Below, in pieces: positions 34,136 through 43,361 of a stretch of 64,000 nt of DNA. This DNA is from JBCBTD01 sp039818825. GTDB lineage: Bacteria > Pseudomonadota > Alphaproteobacteria > Geminicoccales > Geminicoccaceae. The stretch lies in the NCBI GenBank assembly GCA_039818825.1, contig JBCBTD010000013.1:7363-71362 (forward strand), read 5' to 3'. A program made the position numbers and the translations under genes. Positions within the stretch are counted from its first letter, which is position 1; each line of letters opens with the position of its first letter. Under the pieces are notes generated by a model. That model worked only from the letters and a program-made list of their open reading frames with translations. It was not told where the DNA came from and searched no databases.

Positions 34136-35115
34136 CGGCCTGGTTCGAGCATGGGCGGGGAAGATCGGACGGCAGTGCCGGGCCGGGCAGCGAGCAGCCG
34201 GCGGGCATCGGCGCAGTCCCGCGTCATTTGTGCCTTCAAGCCCTCGACGTCGTCAAAGTTTCTTTCGTTGCGAAGGAACGCCTCGAAAGCCACGCGTACA
34301 CGAAGGCCGTAGAGGTCCACCTCGCGGTCGAACAGATGGATCTCCAAGCGCAGGTCCTGGCCATTGAACACCGGTCGCCAGCCGAGGCTCAGCGCGCCAT
34401 CGGCCCAGATCCCGTCGGGCAGGCGCAGGCGAGCCGCGTAGACGCCCGTGCGCGGCAGGAGGATGCGGCGACCGATGGCCCGAAGGTTGGCGGTCGCAAA
34501 GCCGAGCGTCCGGCCGATCCGATCGCCACGGACGACCACCGCGTCGAGCTGGTAGGGCCGGCCGAGCAAGCGCCCAGCGGTCCCAAGATCGCCGTCTGCG
34601 AGAGCTTGGCGAATGCGGGTCGAGCTCGCCGCGGCACCGTCGACGTCGACCGCGTCGAGCGCCTCGACGCCGAAGCCGAAGCGCGCCCCGAACAGTCTGA
34701 GGCCGTCGGCGTCGCCCTGACGCCGGTGCCCGAAGCGGAACGAGCGGCCGGTGACGACGTGGCGCACACCGAGCCCGCGGGCGAGCACCTCGTCGACGAA
34801 AGCCTCGGCCGACATCTGCCGCAAGCGCTCGTCGAACCGCAGCACGTGGAGCCGTTCGACGCCGAGATCCCGCAGCCGCTCCATGCGCATACGAAAGCCG
34901 CCAAGCCGCTCCGGCGCCCCGATCGGGTCGAAAAACTCGCGGGGGTGCGGACGAAAGGTGACGACGCCCAAAGGCGCAGACAGCCGCCCCGCGGCGGCCT
35001 GAGCCGCGCCGATCACGGCCTGGTGACCCCGGTGGACACCGTCGAAGTTGCCGAGCGCAACCGCGGCCCCACGCGATCCCGACGGCAGTGCCCGATGCCC
35101 CCGCACGATCAACAT
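34132..35115 (-). CDS. ribF: Bifunctional riboflavin kinase/FAD synthetase
   Basis: A 327-residue two-domain enzyme that makes FMN and then FAD. The N-terminal adenylyltransferase domain has LGNFDGVHRGHQ (21-32) and VVTFRPHPREFF. It continues with GRSFRFGHRRQGD and STRIRQALADGDLG. The C-terminal kinase domain has GDRIGRTLGFATANL and GVYAARLRLPDG. ATG 35115 is chosen; a GTG at 35124 is equally possible. It is the first gene of the ribF-ileS-lspA-DUF3035-M16-M16-mutL run. Confidence 0.95.
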   Translation of the reverse strand: MLIVRGHRALPSGSRGAAVALGNFDGVHRGHQAVIGAAQAAAGRLSAPLGVVTFRPHPREFFDPIGAPERLGGFRMRMERLRDLGVERLHVLRFDERLRQMSAEAFVDEVLARGLGVRHVVTGRSFRFGHRRQGDADGLRLFGARFGFGVEALDAVDVDGAAASSTRIRQALADGDLGTAGRLLGRPYQLDAVVVRGDRIGRTLGFATANLRAIGRRILLPRTGVYAARLRLPDGIWADGALSLGWRPVFNGQDLRLEIHLFDREVDLYGLRVRVAFEAFLRNERNFDDVEGLKAQMTRDCADARRLLAARPGTAVRSSPPMLEPGR

Positions 35116-35178
35116 GGCGCCCACCTGCCACGCCCACCCCGGGGTGTCAAAGGCGGCCGGGCACGCCCTCCCTAAGCC

Positions 35179-36156
35179 TCAACCACCCACCGGGGGGATG
35201 CGCGAACGCCCGCGCGAGACCGGCTCCGTCGACGAGGGCGCGGCCGTCGGCGTCGGGCGAGAGCGGGGCGGGCCGTCGGTCGGCGTGGGCCTACTGCCGC
35301 CGGCGGTCATCGCCAGTAGCCGACGAACCCGCTCGTCGGTCGGCGGGTGGGTGCGGAACAGGTTGTCGGCGTTGATACCGGCGAGCGGATTGATGATGAA
35401 CATGTGGGCGGTCGCCGGGTTGCGCTCTGCTTCCGGCATCATCACACCACGGCCGGCACGCCCACCGGTGTGAGCGATCGCCTCGATTCGCCGGAGCGCC
35501 CCGGCGAGCGCTGCCGGATCGCCGCAAATCTCGGCGCCGACGCGGTCGGCTTCGTATTCGCGCGCTCGGCTGATCGCCATCTGGACGATCGTCGCCGCCA
35601 AGGGCGCCAAGATCATGATGAGGATCGCCAGCAGCGGGTTCGGCCGCTCGCCACCACGGCCAGCGCCGAAAAACAGCGCGAACTGGCTGAGGAAGCCGAT
35701 GGCGCCGGCGATCGTGGCGGTCACCGTCATGGTCAAGGTATCGCGGTTCTTGATGTGCGCGAGCTCGTGCGCCATCACGCCGGCGACTTCGTCGGCCGGC
35801 GCCGAGCGCATCAGGCCGGTCGTGATCGCCACCGCAGCGTTTTCCGGGCTGCGGCCGGTGGCGAAGGCGTTGGGCTGCGCCTGATCGATGACGTAAACCT
35901 TGGGCACCGGCAGGTCCGCCTGCCAAGCTAGCCGCTCGACCATCTTGTAGAGTTCTGGCACGTCGCGCGGGCCGGCTTCGCGGGCGCCGTGCATGCGCAG
36001 CACCATCTTGTCCGAGTTCCAATAGGCGAAGACGTTCATGCCTGCGGCGACGGCCAGCGCGATCAGCATGCCGCCTTCGCCGGCCAATGCGTAACCGACC
36101 GCGAGAAACAGCGCGGTCATCGCGGCCAACAACACGCCGGTGCGCATCATGTTCAT
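35179..36156 (-). CDS. htpX: Membrane zinc metalloprotease HtpX
   Basis: A 325-residue M48B protease. Two N-terminal membrane segments cover about residues 5-45, the zinc motif HELAH follows VMAHELAHIKNRDT, further membrane helices span about 148-200, and the third ligand Glu lies in SRAREYEADRVGAEI. The C-terminal 40 residues are a Pro/Thr/Arg-rich tail beyond the usual length of about 290. It degrades misfolded membrane proteins together with FtsH. It is divergent from maeB across 194 nt. Confidence 0.95.
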   Translation of the reverse strand: MNMMRTGVLLAAMTALFLAVGYALAGEGGMLIALAVAAGMNVFAYWNSDKMVLRMHGAREAGPRDVPELYKMVERLAWQADLPVPKVYVIDQAQPNAFATGRSPENAAVAITTGLMRSAPADEVAGVMAHELAHIKNRDTLTMTVTATIAGAIGFLSQFALFFGAGRGGERPNPLLAILIMILAPLAATIVQMAISRAREYEADRVGAEICGDPAALAGALRRIEAIAHTGGRAGRGVMMPEAERNPATAHMFIINPLAGINADNLFRTHPPTDERVRRLLAMTAGGSRPTPTDGPPRSRPTPTAAPSSTEPVSRGRSRIPPVGG

Positions 36157-36350
36157 GGTGCCGGTGCCCTCAGCTCAAGCGCATTGGGCAGGTGGGCAGG
36201 AAACTGCGAGCCGTCAATGCCCGGCACGCGCGGCCGCAGCCAGCCCGTCGATCGAGCGGTGGTGTCGTCGGACGCGAGCCATCCTTGCGATGTCATGATA
36301 GTGACGACGACAGACGCGTGACACGCCGCCTGCCGGAGGGAGACCGTTCG

Positions 36351-38663
36351 ATGCTGTACGCCCGTTCGGGGTTCAGCGCCCCGCCTGCCTCCGAGCAGGA
36401 AGTGAAGATCACCGACGACGAGGCCCTGGAGCTGCACCTGCGCGGCCGCCCGGGCAAGCTCGAGGTGACGCCGACGAAATCTCTGGCCACCTCGCGCGAC
36501 CTCTCGCTCGCCTATTCGCCAGGCGTGGCGGTGCCGTGCCTGCGCATCGCCGACGATGCCGCCGCTGCCTACGACTACACGGCCAAGGGCAACCTCGTCG
36601 CGGTGATCTCCAACGGCACGGCGGTCCTGGGGCTCGGCAACATCGGCGCGCTGGCGTCCAAGCCGGTGATGGAAGGGAAGGCGGTACTCTTCAAACGCTT
36701 CGCCGACATCGACGGCATCGATCTGGAGCTGGCGACCGAGGACATCGATGCGTTCGTCGAAGCGGCGCGCCTCGTCGGGCCGACCTTCGGCGGCATCAAC
36801 CTCGAGGACATCAAGGCGCCAGAGTGCTTCATCATCGAGCAGCGGCTCAAGGAAGCGCTCGACATCCCGGTGTTCCACGACGACCAACACGGCACCGCAG
36901 TCATCGCCGCGGCGGGGCTGGTCAACGCGTTGCACCTCACCGGTCGGCGGATCGAGGACGCCCGGCTCGTGGTCAACGGCGCAGGCTCGGCCTCGATCGC
37001 CTGTGTCGAGCTTCTGAAGGCGATGGGCCTGCCCCACGACAACGCGATCCTCTGCGACACGCGCGGCGTCGTCTACGCCGGGCGGGAAGCGGGTATGAAC
37101 CAGTGGAAGTCGGCGCATGCGGCGAAGACCGACGCACGAACCCTGGAGGAAGCCTTCGAGGGCGCCGACGTCGCCTTCGGGCTCTCCGTCGCCGGCGCGT
37201 TCACGCCCGCGATGATCGCCTCGATGGCGGCCAACCCGATCGTCTTCGCGATGGCCAATCCAACACCGGAGATCAGCCCGGAGGAGGTCCATGCGACCCG
37301 CGACGACGCGATCGTCGCAACCGGACGGTCCGACTACCCGAACCAGGTCAACAACGTCCTGGGCTTTCCCTACATCTTCCGCGGCGCGCTCGACGTCCGC
37401 GCATCGACGATCAACGACACGATGAAGATCGCGGCGGCCAACGCCATCGCCGAGCTGGCGCGAGAGGACGTGCCGGACGAGGTATCCGCCGCCTATCGCG
37501 GTCGGCGCCTGCAATACGGCAGCGAGTACATCATCCCAACGCCCTTCGACCCGCGACTGATCGGGACGATCCCCCTGGCCGTGGCAAGGGCGGCCACCGC
37601 GAGCGGCGTCGCGCAACGCCCGCTCATCGACGAGAAAGCCTACGAGCTGACGCTCAGGGGCCGGCTCGACCCCACCGCCTCCCGAATGCAGCAGATCATC
37701 GACGCCGTCGCGTTCCACCCGCGGCGGATGGTGTTCGCGGAAGGCGAGGAGGAGACCACGATCCGCGCCGCCTTCGCCTGGAGGAAGACGGGTCTCGGCA
37801 CCCCGATCCTGGTCGGCCGCGAGCGACAGATCGAAACCGCGATGGAGGCGCTCGGTCTCGGGTCCAGCGCCGGCATCGAGATCCGCAACGCCCGGATCCA
37901 CGACCGCAACGAGGCTTATGCCGACTTCCTTTACGGCCGGATGCAACGGCGAGGCTGGCTGTACCGCGACTGCGTGCGAACGGTGAACCAGGAGCGGAAC
38001 GTGTTCGGCGCCTGCATGGTGGCGCTCGGCGATGCCGACGCCATGGTCACGGGCCTGACACGAACCTACACGAGCGCGCTCCACGACGTCCTACGCGTGG
38101 TCGACCCGGCAGCCGGAGCGCAGCTCTTCGGCCTGTCGATCGTGATCGCCCGCGGCCGCACCGTGTTCCTCGCCGACACCGCCGTCAACGAGCTGCCGAC
38201 GGCGCCGGTCGCCGCCGACATCGCGATTCAGGCCGCGGCGTTCGTCCGCCGGCTCGGCGTGACGCCCCGGGTCGCCGCGGTCTCGTTCGCCACCTTCGGC
38301 AATCGTGAAGTCAACGTCGCCCGCCAACAGACCGACGTCATCGACCAGTTGGCGCGACGCGACGTCGACTTCGAGTTCGATGGTGAGATGGAAGCCGACA
38401 TCGCCCTCGATGCCGATCTCCTTCGGCACTATCCCTTCACCCGACTGACCGGCCCGGCGAACATCCTGATGATGCCGGCCCTGCATTCGGCCAGCATCGC
38501 GTCCAAGCTGCTCCGCCAACTCGGCGGTGGGCAGGTGATCGGGCCGATCCTGATGGGCCTCGACAAGCCCGTGCAGATCGCGCCGATGGACGCGACCGTC
38601 TCGGACCTCATCAACCTCGGGGCCATCGGCGCTTTCCAGTCGCTCCGCGGCACCGAGGAGTAA
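36351..38663 (+). CDS. maeB: NADP-dependent malic enzyme with C-terminal phosphotransacetylase domain
   Basis: A 770-residue protein. The malic enzyme half (to about residue 440) holds LAYSPGVAVPC, NDDQHGTA-like HDDQHGTAVIAAAGL, the NAD(P) fold VVNGAGSASIACVELL and AMANPTPEISPEE. The C-terminal half is a PTA-like domain (VAFHPRRMVFAEGEEETTIRAAF through MMPALHSASIASKLL), which in MaeB is regulatory and binds acetyl-CoA. It converts malate to pyruvate, CO2 and NADPH. GGAGGGAGA precedes the ATG; the longer upstream frame is not supported. Confidence 0.96.
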   Translation: MLYARSGFSAPPASEQEVKITDDEALELHLRGRPGKLEVTPTKSLATSRDLSLAYSPGVAVPCLRIADDAAAAYDYTAKGNLVAVISNGTAVLGLGNIGALASKPVMEGKAVLFKRFADIDGIDLELATEDIDAFVEAARLVGPTFGGINLEDIKAPECFIIEQRLKEALDIPVFHDDQHGTAVIAAAGLVNALHLTGRRIEDARLVVNGAGSASIACVELLKAMGLPHDNAILCDTRGVVYAGREAGMNQWKSAHAAKTDARTLEEAFEGADVAFGLSVAGAFTPAMIASMAANPIVFAMANPTPEISPEEVHATRDDAIVATGRSDYPNQVNNVLGFPYIFRGALDVRASTINDTMKIAAANAIAELAREDVPDEVSAAYRGRRLQYGSEYIIPTPFDPRLIGTIPLAVARAATASGVAQRPLIDEKAYELTLRGRLDPTASRMQQIIDAVAFHPRRMVFAEGEEETTIRAAFAWRKTGLGTPILVGRERQIETAMEALGLGSSAGIEIRNARIHDRNEAYADFLYGRMQRRGWLYRDCVRTVNQERNVFGACMVALGDADAMVTGLTRTYTSALHDVLRVVDPAAGAQLFGLSIVIARGRTVFLADTAVNELPTAPVAADIAIQAAAFVRRLGVTPRVAAVSFATFGNREVNVARQQTDVIDQLARRDVDFEFDGEMEADIALDADLLRHYPFTRLTGPANILMMPALHSASIASKLLRQLGGGQVIGPILMGLDKPVQIAPMDATVSDLINLGAIGAFQSLRGTEE

Positions 38664-38746
38664 GCGCGCTCGGGAACCTGGAACCCAAGCTGCGGACACG
38701 GTAGACTTCGTTCATTCACCGTTAAGAGTGGCGAGGGAGGTTCATC

Positions 38747-40384
38747 GTGGACGACTACGATCTCGGCGACTACGGCCGCACCGTCACGACCGCTTCACTC
38801 GAGGCGCAGCGCCTGTTCGACAAGGGCCTCGTCTGGATGTTCGGCTACAACCACGAAGCGGCGATCATCTGTTTCGAACGGGCGCTGGAACACGATCCGG
38901 GTTGCGCCATGGCGCGGTGGGGCATCGCCTATGCCATCGGCCCCAACTACAACAAGCCGTGGGTCAGCTTCGAGCCGGACGAGAAGCCGGCCGCGCTCAC
39001 CCGCGCCCGCGCGGCACTCGCGGCGGTGGATGATGTTGCCGGCTTGGCGCCGGTCGAGCGAGCACTCCTGGATGCCTTGGCGCACCGCTACCCGGACGGC
39101 CCGATCGCCGAGGATTTCGGCCCGTGCCACGATGCGTTCGCGGCTGCGATGCGCGACGTCCATGCACGCTTTCCGGCCGATCTCGATGTCGCCATGGTGT
39201 TCGCCGAAGCGCTGATGAACCGCACACCATGGCAGCTCTGGGACCTGCCGACCGGAGAGCCGGCCGCCGGCGCCGACACGCTGGAGGCGCGCGCGGTGCT
39301 CGAGGCTGCGTTCGCTACGCTTCCCGGTGCCTGGGATCACCCCGGCCTGCTCCACATGTACATTCACCTGATGGAGATGTCCCCGCACCCGGAAGTCGCC
39401 CTGCTCCATGGCGACCGCCTTCACGCTCTGGTTCCCGACGCGGGCCACTTGATCCACATGGCGACGCACATCGACGTTTTGTGCGGCGACTATCAAAACG
39501 TGATTGCCCGCAACTCTCAAGGGGTCATCGCGGATCGGAAATTCTTGGAGCGGGAAGGACCCGATCATTTTTACTCGCTGTATCGCTGCCACAATTATCA
39601 CTTCAAGATCTACGGCGCGATGTTCCTCGGTCAGCCGCAGCCGGCGATGGAAGCCGCCGAGGAGCTGATCGCGACCCTGCCCGAGACGATCCTCCGGCCG
39701 CTCGCCGACTGGTTCGAAGGGTTCGTGCCGATGAAGCAGCACGTGCTGGTCCGGTTCGGGATGTGGGAGGCGATCCTCGCCCAGGACCTGCCCGGGGACG
39801 AGGACCTCTACGCCGTCACCACAGCGATGCTGCGTTACGCGCGGTGTGTTGCCCTCTCCAACACCGGCGACGTGGCGGGCGCCGAAGCCGAGCGCGACGC
39901 GTTCACGGCGGCGTTCGCGCGGGTGCCCGAAAGCCGGATGGTGTTCAACAACACCTGCCGCGACATTCTTCAGGTCGCGGAACAGATGCTGTTGGGCGAA
40001 CTCGAGTACCGCAAAGGCAACCATGAAGCGGCGTTCGCCCACCTGCGCCGCTCGGTCGAACTCGACGACACGCTTCCCTACGACGAGCCCTGGGCCTGGA
40101 TGCAGCCGACCCGCCATGCCCTGGGCGCGCTGCTTCTCGAGCAGGGCCGCTACGACGAAGCGGAAGCCGTTTACCGAGCCGATCTCGGGCTCGACAGGAC
40201 GCTCAGCCGTGCGTGCCAGCATCCGAACAACGTCTGGAGCCTGCACGGCCTCCACGAGTGCCTGGTCCATCGTGGCGAGACCGCCGAGGCACTGCACGTC
40301 CGCCAGCAGCTCGACCGGGCGCTGGCCCGCGCCCACGTGCCGGTGCGCGCGTCATGCTTCTGCCGCGGTGCGCTGGCCGCCTGA
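38747..40384 (+). CDS. Tetratricopeptide repeat protein, uncharacterised
   Basis: A 545-residue soluble helical protein. TPR-like units are visible at GLVWMFGYNHEAAIICFERALEHDPGCAMARWGIA (residues 25-60), in LGELEYRKGNHEAAFAHLRRSVELDD and in GALLLEQGRYDEAEAVYRADLGLDR. The middle is rich in His and Trp (HPGLLHMYIHLMEMSPHPEVA, LIHMATHID), unusual for a pure scaffold and reminiscent of a buried or metal-binding core. No signal peptide. GGGAGG precedes GTG 38747. The genomic neighbours give no hint of function. Confidence 0.8.
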   Translation: MDDYDLGDYGRTVTTASLEAQRLFDKGLVWMFGYNHEAAIICFERALEHDPGCAMARWGIAYAIGPNYNKPWVSFEPDEKPAALTRARAALAAVDDVAGLAPVERALLDALAHRYPDGPIAEDFGPCHDAFAAAMRDVHARFPADLDVAMVFAEALMNRTPWQLWDLPTGEPAAGADTLEARAVLEAAFATLPGAWDHPGLLHMYIHLMEMSPHPEVALLHGDRLHALVPDAGHLIHMATHIDVLCGDYQNVIARNSQGVIADRKFLEREGPDHFYSLYRCHNYHFKIYGAMFLGQPQPAMEAAEELIATLPETILRPLADWFEGFVPMKQHVLVRFGMWEAILAQDLPGDEDLYAVTTAMLRYARCVALSNTGDVAGAEAERDAFTAAFARVPESRMVFNNTCRDILQVAEQMLLGELEYRKGNHEAAFAHLRRSVELDDTLPYDEPWAWMQPTRHALGALLLEQGRYDEAEAVYRADLGLDRTLSRACQHPNNVWSLHGLHECLVHRGETAEALHVRQQLDRALARAHVPVRASCFCRGALAA

Positions 40385-40397
40385 AGACGCCCGACGG

Positions 40398-40892
40398 TCA
40401 GGCGAGGGGCTCGACCTCGTCGTCGGACCCTAGGACCCGCCCGTCACGTGTTTCGAACGTGCGCGTCGGACCGTTGCGCTTGTAGAGCAGGTCGAGGCCG
40501 ACGTAGTGGGCGGTTTCGGTCGGCGCGGTGCGCGGCCCGATCTCCAAAAGGCGGGCTGGGCGATCCGCGCGATTTTCGAAGGTGTGGCCGTTGGCGACGC
40601 CGGCCTTGAAACCGGCCGAGTCGCCGGCGCGTAGCACCTGCTCGCCGCCATCCTGCTCCACCAACACGACCTCGCCGTCCAGGACGTAGACGAACTCGTC
40701 CTCGACCTCGTGCCAGTGCATGAGACTGGTGGCGCCACCCGGAAGCAACTCGACCTCACCGACGCCGATCTGGGTGAGATCCGCCGCATCCGAGAGGCGG
40801 GTGCGCCAACACCCGTCGGTACGGGCGCGCAACCGCCCCGGATAGGCTTGGCGCTCGACGCGCGCGGCGGTCATACGATCGACCTTGGGCAT
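40398..40892 (-). CDS. Cupin domain-containing protein
   Basis: A 164-residue protein with one cupin barrel. Motif 1 is LMHWHEVEDEFVYVLDGEVVLV with two His and Glu, and motif 2 is AGDSAGFKAGVANGHTFENR. The C-terminal TETAHYVGLDLLYKRNGPTRTFETRDG extension is seen in cupins annotated as sugar-isomerase-like or transcription-linked; catalytic function is not known. It converges on the TPR gene with 13 nt between stops. Confidence 0.85.
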   Translation of the reverse strand: MPKVDRMTAARVERQAYPGRLRARTDGCWRTRLSDAADLTQIGVGEVELLPGGATSLMHWHEVEDEFVYVLDGEVVLVEQDGGEQVLRAGDSAGFKAGVANGHTFENRADRPARLLEIGPRTAPTETAHYVGLDLLYKRNGPTRTFETRDGRVLGSDDEVEPLA

Positions 40893-41042
40893 TCGACGTC
40901 CTCCCGAGTGGCGTCTCTTCGTACCGCGACGACCTTTCGCCGAACGCCGGCAGGCGGACCAGAGGGCACGTCCGCGGACCAGCCATGCCGTCCGATCTGG
41001 AACGGAACACGGCCGATCCGACCGCTGCCGACGACCCGCTGC

Positions 41043-41408
41043 TCATTCGAGTTGCACGATCGCCAGCTGGACCGGCGCGTCGCCGAGCACGGTGGTCGTG
41101 TGGCCGGAGCCCGTCGTGTCGCGCATCCACCAGATGCCACCGGGCTCGATCTCGCGAACCTCGCCGTCGCCTGCCTCGACCCGCAACCGGCCGGCCAAGC
41201 AAAAGGCGATTTGGTCGTGCGGCGAGGGGTGCTTCGCGCCACCCCAGCCTGCCGGCAGCGTCAAGAACAAGAGCTGCCGCGCAGCTAGGCCCGCGGACAG
41301 GAGCAACGGCGGCGCCGGCGGGGCAAAGTCGGCGACGTGGAGGTCGAAGCTCCCATGGTCGAAGTACGAAACGCCAGCCTCGTCCTCGATCAAGCACAAG
41401 CAATGCAT
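41043..41408 (-). CDS. Small cupin-like protein
   Basis: A 121-residue protein with a recognisable single cupin fold: LLFLTLPAGWGGAKHPSPHDQIAFCLAGRLRVEAGDGEVREIEPGGIWWMRDTTGSGHTTTV. The HPSPHDQ segment supplies possible metal His residues, and PGGIWWMRDTTGSGH resembles cupin motif 2. Substrate unknown. It is the second cupin gene in this short region; 150 nt without a gene separate the two. Confidence 0.65.
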   Translation of the reverse strand: MHCLCLIEDEAGVSYFDHGSFDLHVADFAPPAPPLLLSAGLAARQLLFLTLPAGWGGAKHPSPHDQIAFCLAGRLRVEAGDGEVREIEPGGIWWMRDTTGSGHTTTVLGDAPVQLAIVQLE

Positions 41409-41582
41409 CGGCGTCGGTTCCCAGACGATCCGGTTTCCAACGTCCGACGAGGCGCCCGAACACCGCCGTCGTCAACCGCCTGTCGGGCAGCGCAGCCACG
41501 GCGGTAGGCCCTCGGCGCTGTTGACGCAGCGCTTTCGGAGCGGCTAGGGGGCGGGCAACGTTCTCTAGGAAACCCGGCACCG

Positions 41583-41897
41583 ATGTCGAAACTGATCGTC
41601 ACCGACCGTGAAGGTCGGACCCACGAGTTGGAAGGCCGCGCCGGCTGGTCGGTCATGGAGCTGATCCGCGACGCCGATCTGCCGATCGAGGCGGCCTGCG
41701 GCGGCTGCTGCGCCTGCGCCACGTGTCATGTCTACGTCGCAGCAGAATCGGCCGCGAAGCTACCGACCGTCGGCGACGAAGAAGAACTGATGCTCGACGA
41801 GGCTTACGAGGTCCAGGAAACCTCACGGCTCTCGTGTCAGCTCAAGTGGTCGGACGAGCTCGACGGCCTGCAGGTGACCCTGGCACCTGAGTTCTGA
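41583..41897 (+). CDS. Adrenodoxin-type [2Fe-2S] ferredoxin
   Basis: A 104-residue vertebrate/ISC-type ferredoxin. Cluster ligands are Cys39, Cys45 and Cys48 (CX5CX2C) and Cys85 (RLSCQL). The pattern DEEELMLDEAYEVQETSRLSCQL is that of adrenodoxin-like FdxB proteins. Two additional Cys (42, 43) fall inside the first loop. It donates electrons to iron-sulfur assembly, P450s or oxygenases; no such partner is nearby. The stop is directly followed by the GTG start of an MFS gene. Confidence 0.93.
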   Translation: MSKLIVTDREGRTHELEGRAGWSVMELIRDADLPIEAACGGCCACATCHVYVAAESAAKLPTVGDEEELMLDEAYEVQETSRLSCQLKWSDELDGLQVTLAPEF

Positions 41898-43160
41898 GTG
41901 ACCGCCGGGGCAACGACCAGCGCGGAGCTGCGCCCCGGCGTCGTCGGCTTTCTCCGCGACAACGCCCGGTGGTTGGCCGCCGGCATGCTGCTCGCCTTCG
42001 CGTCCAGCTTCGGCCAGACGTTCTTCATCGCGTTGTTCGCAAACGACCTTCGCGCCGAGTTGGGCTTGTCGCACAGCGGCTGGGGCACGCTCTATGCCGT
42101 AGCGACCCTAGCCGCTGCCGCGTCGCTCGCCCAACTCGGTCGGCTTGCTGACATCCGCTCGCCCCGATGGCTGGCGGTGCGGGTGCTGTTGGTGCTCGGC
42201 GTCTTTGCCGTGACGATGGCGGCGGTGGGCTCGGTCTGGATGCTGGCGCTCGCCGTCTTCGGTCTGAGGCTCGCGGGCCAGGGCTTGCTGAGCCATGTCT
42301 CCATGACCATGACTGCGCGCGGTTTCGCGGCCAACCGCGGTCGAGCCATCGGCATCGTCTCCCTCGGCTATCCGCTGGGCGAGGCGATCTTGCCGGTGCT
42401 GACCGTCGCAGCGATCCTCGCCTTCGGCTGGCGCGACGCGTGGCTCGGGGTGGCGCTGGTCGTGCTTCTGGTCATCGCCCCCCTCGCGTTCGTCCTGCTG
42501 GCCAATCCCCGGCAGCCGCGCTCGACGCCGACCGCAGCAGTGGCCGTCGGCGCACCGGGGCTCCAAGGACGCCACTGGCAACGCGCCGAGGTCGTCCGCC
42601 ATCCCCTGTTCTGGGCGCTCGTACCCGGACTCTTGGCGCCGCCCCTGATCGGCACGTCGATCCTGTTCCAGGGGATGCATCTGGTGGCGGCGAAAGGCTG
42701 GGCGCCCGACCTCTACGCGTTGGCATTTCCGGCCTACGCGGCCGCCTCCGTCGCCGCGTCCCTCGGTTCCGGTTTCCTCGTCGATCGGTTCGGCGCAGCG
42801 CGGCTCCTACCGTTCTACCAAATCCCGCTGGCGCTGGGCCTCGTACTCGCCGCGACGCTCACCGACCCTGCCAGCGCCTTCCTCTATCTGGGGCTGATCG
42901 GTCTGACGACCGGCGCAGGTTTCACCATCGTCACGGCACTTTGGGCCGAACTCTATGGCACCGACCATCTGGGCGCCGTCCGCGGGCTCACGTCGTCCTT
43001 GTTGATCTTCGCCACGGCACTGGGACCGGGGCTGACCGGCACGCTCCTGGACGTCGGCGTCGGCATCGAGCGACAATTCGCCGCGATGGCCACGGTCACC
43101 CTGCTGTTCTGCGGCAGCTTCGCGGTGACCGTTCGCGGGCTGCGTCGCCAACCGCGATGA
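41898..43160 (+). CDS. MFS transporter
   Basis: A 420-residue membrane protein with about 12 hydrophobic helices in two halves of six. It contains the MFS loop pattern GRLADIRSPRWLA between helices 2 and 3, and GSGFLVDRFGAARLLP in the second half. It probably exports or imports a small solute by proton symport or antiport; the substrate is not evident. The GTG start directly abuts the ferredoxin stop codon, so the two are cotranscribed. The 200 nt after it, up to gloA, hold no convincing gene. Confidence 0.9.
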   Translation: MTAGATTSAELRPGVVGFLRDNARWLAAGMLLAFASSFGQTFFIALFANDLRAELGLSHSGWGTLYAVATLAAAASLAQLGRLADIRSPRWLAVRVLLVLGVFAVTMAAVGSVWMLALAVFGLRLAGQGLLSHVSMTMTARGFAANRGRAIGIVSLGYPLGEAILPVLTVAAILAFGWRDAWLGVALVVLLVIAPLAFVLLANPRQPRSTPTAAVAVGAPGLQGRHWQRAEVVRHPLFWALVPGLLAPPLIGTSILFQGMHLVAAKGWAPDLYALAFPAYAAASVAASLGSGFLVDRFGAARLLPFYQIPLALGLVLAATLTDPASAFLYLGLIGLTTGAGFTIVTALWAELYGTDHLGAVRGLTSSLLIFATALGPGLTGTLLDVGVGIERQFAAMATVTLLFCGSFAVTVRGLRRQPR

Positions 43161-43361
43161 CCTGGCGCCGGCCGGCGTTCGGCACGCCGTTGGCGCATGG
43201 CTGCGTCGCCGCTCGATGATCGACGCCCTGGTGCTTGTGGGCTACCACGACGCTGGCGGAGGGACGATCGCGGCTGGCGACGTCGGCCTTCGGCCGTCAG
43301 TTTTGGGGGGTGAGCGGGCCTGGGCGAGAGCGTCACGTTCGCTGCCGATCGGGAGGAAAAC

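Noticed and set aside
36153..38084. 643-codon minus-strand open frame opposite maeB
   Set aside because: It is a shadow frame of the well-conserved malic enzyme, with no domain or ribosome-binding site.
38795..40336. 513-codon minus-strand open frame opposite the TPR protein gene
   Set aside because: The plus-strand frame has a good ribosome-binding site and real TPR units; the minus frame has neither.
43161..43361. Possible small gene between the MFS gene and gloA
   Set aside because: The only open frame there runs into gloA in another frame and lacks a plausible start or family resemblance.
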